From contig CANNQU010000025.1 in the NCBI GenBank assembly GCA_947507965.1, positions 1 through 43,567 of the forward strand: a stretch of DNA of 43,567 nt, in the 5' to 3' direction. The stretch comes from Bacteroidota bacterium (GTDB lineage Bacteria > Bacteroidota > Bacteroidia > UKL13-3). Below are positions 17,628 through 24,468 of this stretch, in pieces. Every line of letters starts with the position of its first letter. The first letter of the stretch is position 1. Both the position numbers and the translations under genes were made by a program. The notes beneath the pieces are model-generated. The model was not told the DNA's origin. It saw only the letters and a program-made list of their open reading frames with translations, and ran no database searches.

Positions 17628-18515
17628 CTATTTCAGTTCTCCCGTTTTTAAAAGATACTTCATTAGAAAATAAAGTATGGACCCCAACGCCAACTGTTCG
17701 GCTAGGAACACAGCAATTAACCACTCCCCTTTATACCCGCTTCTCTGTTCATACGCAAAGGTAGGTGCTTTGAAAAAATAATTACAAGTGCTACTCGAAT
17801 ATTTACTAGAATTGTGAGCGGCCATCTCGAAGTTTTTATAGTCAAAGTCATGCTCGAGCGCTTCCAGGTAATTCGATGAGTTTACATTGCGCTTTTCAAA
17901 GTCAGTGATGGATTCTTGCCAAAAGCCCTCTTCTCTATTTGAAATAGTGCTTTCATCAAAAGCACCAAAGTTTTTATAATAGTGCATGGTAAGCCAGCAG
18001 GTGTAGTAAGGCTGTAAAGTGTCTTCAGGGTTCAGTAATATAGGGCAGGCAATAAAAATAGTATAATCAAAACTTCTTCTGTTGGATGTTTCGCATGAAA
18101 AGCTACCACTATAGTACTTGTCGACATAGTAAGTATTAAGTTTATAATATTTTGTTGTAGGGTGTTGGTTTATTTCGTTGATGTTCTCAAGGGTTGTGAG
18201 TTTTCCTGTGGCCGTTTTTATATCGTGCTGTGCGATGATTACTGCGGGGCTTATTCCTGCAGTGGCGGTTAAGCCAATAAGAATTAAATTGCCTATGGCA
18301 GGTTGAACTGCTCGTAACATAAAATAAAAGACAATAAAAATAAGTAGAGGAGGTAATATAAAAGGAAACCAAAAATCGCTCAAATCGGTGGCTATAAAGT
18401 GTGCCTGAGGTTTAATAAGGAAATGCCAATTTAGAAACGTATAGCCACAAACGAATACTATATTTGTGATTAGATACGCAAAAAAGTAGGGGGCTATTTT
18501 CTTTATTAATTGCAT
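17628..18515 (-). CDS. Integral membrane protein of unknown function
   Basis: This 295-aa protein is not one I recognise. Three hydrophobic segments lie in the first ~95 residues (about 10-30, 48-67, 74-95). A polar loop of ~160 residues, rich in Tyr, Asn and Ser, follows (about 100-262), and a last membrane helix lies near the C-terminus (about 264-284). The loop holds several Cys residues and acidic/aromatic clusters (TKYYKLNTYYVDKYYSG, FEKRNVNSSNYLEALEHDF) and is probably extracytoplasmic. It stands between a T9SS cargo gene (50-base gap) and the PepSY-like gene, all in one direction. No catalytic motif is evident. Confidence 0.65.
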   Translation of the reverse strand: MQLIKKIAPYFFAYLITNIVFVCGYTFLNWHFLIKPQAHFIATDLSDFWFPFILPPLLIFIVFYFMLRAVQPAIGNLILIGLTATAGISPAVIIAQHDIKTATGKLTTLENINEINQHPTTKYYKLNTYYVDKYYSGSFSCETSNRRSFDYTIFIACPILLNPEDTLQPYYTCWLTMHYYKNFGAFDESTISNREEGFWQESITDFEKRNVNSSNYLEALEHDFDYKNFEMAAHNSSKYSSSTCNYFFKAPTFAYEQRSGYKGEWLIAVFLAEQLALGSILYFLMKYLLKTGELK

Positions 18516-18565
18516 CAGCTATTGATCCCAGGATATTATAAAGAATTTCTGATCGGGGAAACTTT

Positions 18566-20638
18566 CTATTGGATAACGAGTTTCCCTTTTTCTTTCACGA
18601 TATGGTTCACTATGATTTTATAATAATATAATCCACTTTGTAATTCATCTCTGCTGACCCTGATAATTTCATTAGAAGTTGAACGTGTTCTTCTCACTTC
18701 ATTGCCATTAAGATCGAAAATTGCAATTGTAATTTCACCGGGAGTACCGAATTTTCTACAATCGAAATCTACGCTAACATGAAAAGGATTGGGATAAGGA
18801 GAAAGGGTTTCACCGGCAGAAGAAGTATTGTTAGGCAGGCCTAACAAATTGTTAATGCTTCTTGTCCATACGGTGCCGGCATACATCGACGCAAATAGGG
18901 TGTTACCACTAATTATCATGGCTCGGATATCAATTGTGGCAATGCCATCGATGCCGGTGTTTGAGTAGGTCCAACTGGTTCCAGTATCTTTTGAAAAAAA
19001 GAACCCTGACCCTGTGCCGGCAAAAACCAAATTGCCAGTGCCAGTGATGGAATAGGTATATATATTAAACGGACCATTGCTCAAAGCCGTCCAGTTTAAT
19101 CCATGATTGGTTGATACAAAAACGCCTTTGGCTGTGCCAATGAATAGTGCCTTTGATGTGGCATAAATGGTGTTAACCGTGAGGTCGGTTAAGCCGGTAT
19201 TGCTCGCCGTCCACGTGTTGGCGGTATCGTTATAACGATAGAAACCACCACCGCCTGTGCCGGCATAAAGGCCTACGCTATCAAAAGCGAGGGCCCTAAC
19301 CGATTTATTAACCAGGCCAGTGGAGATATCCAACCAACTCACGGCTCGGTTGCTGGTGATGAATACCCCATAATTAGTGCCTGCGTATACTTTGGTTCCT
19401 TTTGTAAGGAGCGAGTTGCAATAAAAATAGGGGGTAGGGAAACCACTATCGCATGGCACCCAGTTTTTTCCGAAATCGTGCGAAATAATATTTCCCCCTC
19501 CATCCGACCCTGCAATTAAAGTAGAATCGAGATGTGTTATTGCCCGTATCGTACGATTGGAAATTCCATTGTATAATGGGGTCCACGAATTTCCAAGGTC
19601 GGTGGTTACATGTACACCATAGTTTCCCCAAACACCCGCAAACACACTGTTGCCAACGCTTGTAAAAGAGATGGTGGATGCCGCTTGCAAGCCGCAGAGA
19701 TTCCATTGCAATCCTGTATCTTGCGATAAAAAAACGCCTCCGTCGTTGGTGCCGGCAAAGAGTATGGAGCCATTAAACGCTAACGAAAGCACATCCCGAT
19801 TTAGCAAGCCGTTATTGATGATGGTCCAGGAAGCACCTTTATTATCCGACATACAGACTCCTCCCGAAAACGTTCCTGCAAAAACTTTGGATCCAAACGT
19901 AGTTACACATCGTACCCAGTTATTGCTTAGTCCATTTAATGTTGCATTTGATTCGGTCCAGTTGGCTCCTTTCGAACTCGAAACAAATACCCCTTTATTG
20001 CCACTCCCTGCATAAATCGTTGAATTGGAATACGCAAGCGAGTAAATATAATTACTGGTGACACCGGTATTTACCGCCACCCAACTATTATTCGTGAGGC
20101 CCGATCGAAATATTCCTCCTCCGTAGGTAGCTGCGAAAATAAAAGTGTCGCAAATAACCAGCGACCGCACGTCAATAGTTGTTAATCCTGTGCTGTAGTT
20201 GGTCCAGTTAATACCATTATTGGTACTTACAAAAACGCCACCCATGGTGCCGGCATATACTTTATTATTGATGACATCGGTAATGATGCCCCCAACATAG
20301 AAATTGGTTAAGCCGGTGCTAACATTTGTCCAGAGGTCGCCATTCGTAGTTGATACAAAAACGCCTCCACCATCGGTGCCGGCATATATCGTACTGCCAT
20401 TAAGAGATAAGGTTCCAGGTGTAAAATTACTAAGGCCTTTGTTCACCGGTTTCCAGGTAACGCCATTATTAGAGGAGCGATAGATACCACCACCCGAGGA
20501 TGCAACAAAGATATCCGTGCCTTTGAAGAGCATAGCCCTCTGAAGGCCGCCATAAGGGCCATTGCATAGTTTCCATTGGGCCAATGAAGAAAATGAAAAG
20601 AATAGGAAAACAAGAAAGGAGTAGCGCTTTATTTTCAT
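18566..20638 (-). CDS. T9SS-secreted beta-propeller protein (BNR/sortilin-like repeats)
   Basis: This 690-aa exported protein has a signal peptide (ending SSLAQ) and about 13 repeats of roughly 44 residues. Each repeat carries a GxxGGVFxSxxxGxxWxxxxxGL pattern, for example GTMGGVFVSTNNGINWTN and GTAKGVFVSTNHGLNWTALS. This is the Asp-box/BNR-like repeat that forms beta-propeller blades. The number suggests two propellers or one large assembly. The C-terminal ~80 residues are a T9SS type A sorting domain (SPYPNPF, IAIFDLNGNEV, GLYYYKI). It is probably a surface or secreted protein. No enzyme active site is recognisable, and binding or photosystem-stability-factor-like folds are alternatives. 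It follows the next cargo gene (20691-21596) by 52 bases. Confidence 0.88.
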   Translation of the reverse strand: MKIKRYSFLVFLFFSFSSLAQWKLCNGPYGGLQRAMLFKGTDIFVASSGGGIYRSSNNGVTWKPVNKGLSNFTPGTLSLNGSTIYAGTDGGGVFVSTTNGDLWTNVSTGLTNFYVGGIITDVINNKVYAGTMGGVFVSTNNGINWTNYSTGLTTIDVRSLVICDTFIFAATYGGGIFRSGLTNNSWVAVNTGVTSNYIYSLAYSNSTIYAGSGNKGVFVSSSKGANWTESNATLNGLSNNWVRCVTTFGSKVFAGTFSGGVCMSDNKGASWTIINNGLLNRDVLSLAFNGSILFAGTNDGGVFLSQDTGLQWNLCGLQAASTISFTSVGNSVFAGVWGNYGVHVTTDLGNSWTPLYNGISNRTIRAITHLDSTLIAGSDGGGNIISHDFGKNWVPCDSGFPTPYFYCNSLLTKGTKVYAGTNYGVFITSNRAVSWLDISTGLVNKSVRALAFDSVGLYAGTGGGGFYRYNDTANTWTASNTGLTDLTVNTIYATSKALFIGTAKGVFVSTNHGLNWTALSNGPFNIYTYSITGTGNLVFAGTGSGFFFSKDTGTSWTYSNTGIDGIATIDIRAMIISGNTLFASMYAGTVWTRSINNLLGLPNNTSSAGETLSPYPNPFHVSVDFDCRKFGTPGEITIAIFDLNGNEVRRTRSTSNEIIRVSRDELQSGLYYYKIIVNHIVKEKGKLVIQ

Positions 20639-20690
20639 CGTGAGAAAGTTTAGGGTTGTTTTTTGTGGGTTGTGCTGGAAATAATAATGA

Positions 20691-21596
20691 TTATTGCTTT
20701 ACCAATTTTTCAATGCGAAGGTTATTGCCTTGCCAAACTTTCAGGAAATATATTCCTTTCGGTAATTCAATGAGGTTGAGCTCCAATGTATTTTTTGGTT
20801 CGTTAAGGTTGAAAAGGAATACCGGTTCGCCGAGCAGGCTATAAATTTCAACCTTGCTGATGTTTTCTATACTTTGTATTTTCACTTTTTCGTTAATGGG
20901 ATTCGGAAAAACACGTAGGATGTTTTTAATTTCGTTGGGCTTGTTGATGCCCGTAGGAAAAGTGAGTGCGATATCGTCAACGAAAAAAATATTGCCGGGC
21001 ATGATGGTGCCACCGGGACCTACGTCGCCGGCCATAATTTTAATATCGAGGGTATCGGGCTGTATGGGTAGGCTATAGGTAAACGGCACCGATACCGAAG
21101 TGTAGGCTGCGATAGAATTCGTCATATTATAAACGGCTAACGCCACCTGATCTCTAACTTTGGTCACGCTGTTCCATTTTCTAAGCGTTGCAATAATCAT
21201 GGCGTTGCCACCGGCAACGATGGTTCCTTTTACATAGGCCTGTATGGCTATGGGGCGATAGGTATAGGCGATTCCAGGATTATTCATGTCGAAGGCACCC
21301 AGAAATACAAAGCCGGCGAGTGTATCTAATGTATTTGATCCTAAGGGCGGAGGTACTATAGCCGTTTGGCTTACGAGTTTGACCGCACTCGTACCCAGAT
21401 GAAATTCGGATGTTTTAAATGACATTTCTGGAACGCCGTAGCTAAAGAAGTTGTTGAATGACGACCAACCGGTAGGGTTTTGAGCGGTATTGATGGTAAC
21501 CCAACTTTCAAACCCTGTATTGGGTGGTTGTTGTGCGTTAACACTGATGGTAAGGATGCTTGCCAATAATTGAATGACGATGCTTTTTGATTTCAT
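20691..21596 (-). CDS. T9SS-secreted protein with PCMD/carbohydrate-binding-like N-terminal domain
   Basis: This 301-aa exported protein has a signal peptide ending ISVNAQQ. A beta-sandwich-like domain opening with GFESWVTINTAQNPTGW follows, a pattern shared by many Bacteroidota secreted proteins with jelly-roll or carbohydrate-binding-like folds. FFVDDIALTF closes it. A type A T9SS sorting domain is at the C-terminus (RVFPNPINEK, VEIYSLLGEPVF, GIYFLKVWQGN). The binding partner is unknown. It sits 52 bases upstream of the propeller-protein gene in the same direction, suggesting a two-gene surface-protein operon with its promoter near 21650. Confidence 0.82.
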   Translation of the reverse strand: MKSKSIVIQLLASILTISVNAQQPPNTGFESWVTINTAQNPTGWSSFNNFFSYGVPEMSFKTSEFHLGTSAVKLVSQTAIVPPPLGSNTLDTLAGFVFLGAFDMNNPGIAYTYRPIAIQAYVKGTIVAGGNAMIIATLRKWNSVTKVRDQVALAVYNMTNSIAAYTSVSVPFTYSLPIQPDTLDIKIMAGDVGPGGTIMPGNIFFVDDIALTFPTGINKPNEIKNILRVFPNPINEKVKIQSIENISKVEIYSLLGEPVFLFNLNEPKNTLELNLIELPKGIYFLKVWQGNNLRIEKLVKQ

Positions 21597-21644
21597 ACTT
21601 ATCGTATTAATTTGTCTAGTACTTCAAAACCATTTGAATAATTA

Positions 21645-21652
21645 CAAATTTA
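21645..21652 (-). promoter_or_regulatory. Promoter -7 box of the two T9SS cargo genes
   Basis: On the minus strand TAAATTTG matches TAnnTTTG exactly, 48 bases upstream of the start of the 301-aa protein. A TTG element lies only about 14 bases farther upstream, which is too close to be a normal -33. Confidence 0.4.
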
Positions 21653-21752
21653 AGTCTAAACAGATGCAATAAATATGATACAGGTCAGTTTTTTGGGCTG
21701 TCTAATTTTATCTCAATAATATAACCTCTAGCTTTAAAATTGAATAGCTCCA

Positions 21753-23354
21753 TTACATCCCGCCAAAAGCGAAATACTTATTCAGCAATTCGGAGAGTGG
21801 TGCTTTCAAAACGGGTTTGGTGATGTAGTCGTTACATCCTGCTTTCAATGCCGTTTCTCTAAATTCCATTTGTCCGAAAGCGGTTTGAGCTATAATGATT
21901 ACGTCTTTATTAAAATGCCTGATTTGTTTCGTGGCTTCGTAGCCATTCATTTCCGGCATTCGAATATCCATCATAATTAAATCGATATCGGGGTTATTCC
22001 TACACACTTCTACCGCTTCTACTCCTGTTCTTGCTTTCAATGTTTCCTTGCTATAAATAGCAATGGCTTTCGTTATTAATAGCTCCGATATTTCATCGTC
22101 TTCGGCAATTAAGATTTTTATTTTTTGTAGGGTATTCATAATGGGTGGTGAATTATTGATGGTAAGGGGTTGGTTATTTTCTTTATTCGATGGAATAATA
22201 GGTAGGGTAAAATGAAAGGTACTTCCTTTTCCTAGTTCACTTTCTACCCATATTTTTCCGTTTATTTTTTTAATGAATTCTCTGCAAATGAGAAGTCCAA
22301 GGCCACTACCCGGTTCTCCATCGGTGCCTTTTTTGCTGTTGGGCAGCTCTAAACGGAAAAGGTTGTTTATGGTTTCTTGGTCCATACCAATTCCGGTATC
22401 GTTTATACTTATCTCAATAAAATAGGGGTCGAATGGTTTTGCCGATATGGTTATTATCCCTTTTTTGGGAGTAAATTTTATCGCATTGAATAATAAATTG
22501 CGTATCAAACTCCCAAAGCTTTTGCCACTCACCTCAACGATGACATCTGGAGAAATGTGACGGTGTATTTCAATTTGCTTTTCTTGCGCTTTGAATTGAA
22601 TCAATTCGAGGTTGGTTTCAAACTCATGCAATAAATTTAATGACTCTTGTTTCGGCGGTACGATGCCACGTTCTAAAATCGACCATTCCAATAAATTTTC
22701 GAGTAGATGGTAAAGTTTATCGGCCGATTTCCTCATAAGCGTAACCATTTTTTGCAATTCGACGGGAGTGAGTGTCGACAATTTTTCTTCCATCGCTTTG
22801 GAAAGCTCTAGATACCCACTGAAAGGACCTCGTAAGTCGTGAGAAATAATGGAGAAAAACTTACTCTTTGTGGCTTCTAGTTGTTTGAGTTCCTGGTTGG
22901 CTTCATTCAACTCCATGATGGTGTTCGCCAAATCATGTTTTTCTTTTATTAGCTGTCGTTGTAAATTACCTATCTGCTGATTCAGTTCATGCATGGATGC
23001 ATTTTGCAAAAGTAGTGCAGGGCTATCGATACCTCCAACAACGAGTAATTTAGTGTCGCGTAAAAAAACTTGCCCCCAAATGGAGCTATTCACGCTGGTA
23101 TAGTCGCCAATGGTAATTTCACCCTCAAAAATTAAGGCATCCGTACCCTTTAAAGATAATAGCTTCTCAAAGCTTGGATTAATAAAGCTTTTAGAGGCAT
23201 CTCCTTTAAATAAGGAATGCATGGCAGGAGAGGCGAAAAGCAAGGTTGAATCGATAGAAAATAAGGCAACAAAAAGAGATTTTGTTTTGGTCAGAGAGGT
23301 CATCAAGTCGTCCGACCATTCTGTGAGAATTTGATTGAGCCCTTGATTTTGCAT
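21753..23354 (-). CDS. PAS hybrid histidine kinase of the B12 sensor module
   Basis: This 533-aa soluble kinase has an N-terminal PAS-like sensor (about 20-110) with an IFEGEITIGD...NSSIWGQVF signature. A coiled coil (115-165), a HisKA dimerisation domain with phospho-acceptor H172 (ISHDLRGP) and an ATPase domain follow. The ATPase domain has N290, D319 in NDTGIGM and the GSGLGL lid at 349-354. A C-terminal receiver has acidic pair D419/D420, phospho-acceptor D463, T491 and K513. It should autophosphorylate and pass phosphate to its own receiver. It is the last of four tightly packed genes, 3 bases after the 153-aa protein gene. The two upstream small proteins are likely inputs. No HPt domain is fused. 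Confidence 0.93.
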   Translation of the reverse strand: MQNQGLNQILTEWSDDLMTSLTKTKSLFVALFSIDSTLLFASPAMHSLFKGDASKSFINPSFEKLLSLKGTDALIFEGEITIGDYTSVNSSIWGQVFLRDTKLLVVGGIDSPALLLQNASMHELNQQIGNLQRQLIKEKHDLANTIMELNEANQELKQLEATKSKFFSIISHDLRGPFSGYLELSKAMEEKLSTLTPVELQKMVTLMRKSADKLYHLLENLLEWSILERGIVPPKQESLNLLHEFETNLELIQFKAQEKQIEIHRHISPDVIVEVSGKSFGSLIRNLLFNAIKFTPKKGIITISAKPFDPYFIEISINDTGIGMDQETINNLFRLELPNSKKGTDGEPGSGLGLLICREFIKKINGKIWVESELGKGSTFHFTLPIIPSNKENNQPLTINNSPPIMNTLQKIKILIAEDDEISELLITKAIAIYSKETLKARTGVEAVEVCRNNPDIDLIMMDIRMPEMNGYEATKQIRHFNKDVIIIAQTAFGQMEFRETALKAGCNDYITKPVLKAPLSELLNKYFAFGGM

Positions 23355-23357
23355 GGT

Positions 23358-23819
23358 TTAATTCAGTGCATCCGGGGCCTCCAGTTTTTCATCGGATAGC
23401 TTTACAAAAATCGGGATATTAATGAGCATCCACTCATAATAGGGAGTCACTTCTTTTCCGGTCTCCTCGGAGAGTACGTCTTTTAATAAAGGTATCCATG
23501 TGCTTAGTTGGCTTGACCAATAATTAGTGGAAAAGCCATGACTTCGATAGGCTCTAAAAACCCATAACACGGTATCGACCAGAACCTCCGCGTTGTAATT
23601 TAAAAATACGGAAATCATAAATCGGGCATGGTTGGCATGATTGTCCTTCATCATGTTTAAATTGTTTACACCAACCAAGCTCTCGATTTCAGGTCGTTCG
23701 AGCATTAACAAATTCATTTCTGCAACCAATACGTCTGCTTTCCGCTGATACTCTTCGGCTGCCTTGGGGCTTACCTGTTGCAGCTTGTTGGCCGATTTTA
23801 AAATAAAAGCTTTGTCCAT
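23358..23819 (-). CDS. Uncharacterised all-helical protein between B12 sensor and kinase
   Basis: I cannot give this 153-aa soluble protein a family name. It appears fully alpha-helical, without signal or membrane segments. Notable blocks are MMKDNHANHARFM (56-68, with H61 and H64), LVDTVLWVFRAYRSHGF (80-96, with H94) and YWSSQLSTWIPLL (100-112), then PYYEWMLINIPIFVKLSD near the C-terminus. The dense aromatic and His content would suit a small-molecule or cofactor pocket or a globin-like/four-helix sensor fold, but that is inference. It starts 1 base after the cobalamin-binding gene stops and ends 3 bases before the kinase gene, so it is very probably a functional partner of both. Confidence 0.7.
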   Translation of the reverse strand: MDKAFILKSANKLQQVSPKAAEEYQRKADVLVAEMNLLMLERPEIESLVGVNNLNMMKDNHANHARFMISVFLNYNAEVLVDTVLWVFRAYRSHGFSTNYWSSQLSTWIPLLKDVLSEETGKEVTPYYEWMLINIPIFVKLSDEKLEAPDALN

Positions 23820-23820
23820 A

Positions 23821-24468
23821 TTAAAGAACGTTTTTTATATATTGTTGCGTGCTCTCCAAGTTGGGTTGGTAAACTACATTTTGGTATTTTAAAAGCACCT
23901 CTTGTCCGCCGTGAGTAAATGCTTGCCCACCTACCAGAATTGGAATGGTGGGGAATTCGATTTGCGTTTTTTGGATCGTTTTTTCCAATGCAGGTAGGTT
24001 AAAATACAGGCTTAATGAAAAAGCAAAGATATTCGGTTTTTTTGTTTTTGCAAATTGGAATAATTCATCGGTAGGCGTATTTGCACCGAGGAAAAATGTA
24101 TTCCATTCGTTCATTTCAAAAACATCGCCAATCATTTTTATTCCTATTTGATGACTTTCGTTTTCCACGCAAGCAAGGATGGCTGCTTTATTATTTTTCT
24201 TATCCGAAATCAAATTAAAATGCAACTCATTTAGTATCGATTCAACGATAGCGGATGCCAAATGTTCGGTAGCCACACTAATTTTGTTATACTCCCAAAG
24301 CTCCCCAATTTTATACAGTGAAGTTTTTAGTACATTTTCATAAATATCGGGTATTGATAGACCGTAAGTTTGAAGCAATTGTATTTTCTGTGAGCAGGAT
24401 ATACGATCGCCCATAAGTAAGGAGCCGAAAAAATCCTTATACTGATATTGCGTTAATGTGTCTTTCAT
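23821..24468 (-). CDS. Stand-alone cobalamin (B12)-binding sensor protein, CarH-like
   Basis: This 215-aa soluble protein contains the two cobalamin-sensing domains of CarH-like regulators but no MerR DNA-binding domain. The helical cap (about 10-88) has the Wx9EH signature: W58, then nine residues, then E68-H69. The Rossmann-like domain (about 92-215) has ExHxxG (E104, H106, G109), where the His is the lower cobalt ligand, plus SLSL (151-154) and VGG (179-181). The residue after W58 is Glu59, not the His that CarH uses as the light-induced second cobalt ligand. It overlaps the 797-aa kinase gene by 4 bases (ATGA), so input to the kinases is the natural inference. A corrinoid methyltransferase role is less likely, as no methyltransferase is nearby. 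Confidence 0.88.
   Translation of the reverse strand: MKDTLTQYQYKDFFGSLLMGDRISCSQKIQLLQTYGLSIPDIYENVLKTSLYKIGELWEYNKISVATEHLASAIVESILNELHFNLISDKKNNKAAILACVENESHQIGIKMIGDVFEMNEWNTFFLGANTPTDELFQFAKTKKPNIFAFSLSLYFNLPALEKTIQKTQIEFPTIPILVGGQAFTHGGQEVLLKYQNVVYQPNLESTQQYIKNVL

Noticed and set aside
21653-21752. Terminator at the end of the B12 sensor operon
   Set aside because: Only weak, short pairings are visible and no stem is followed by a U tract.
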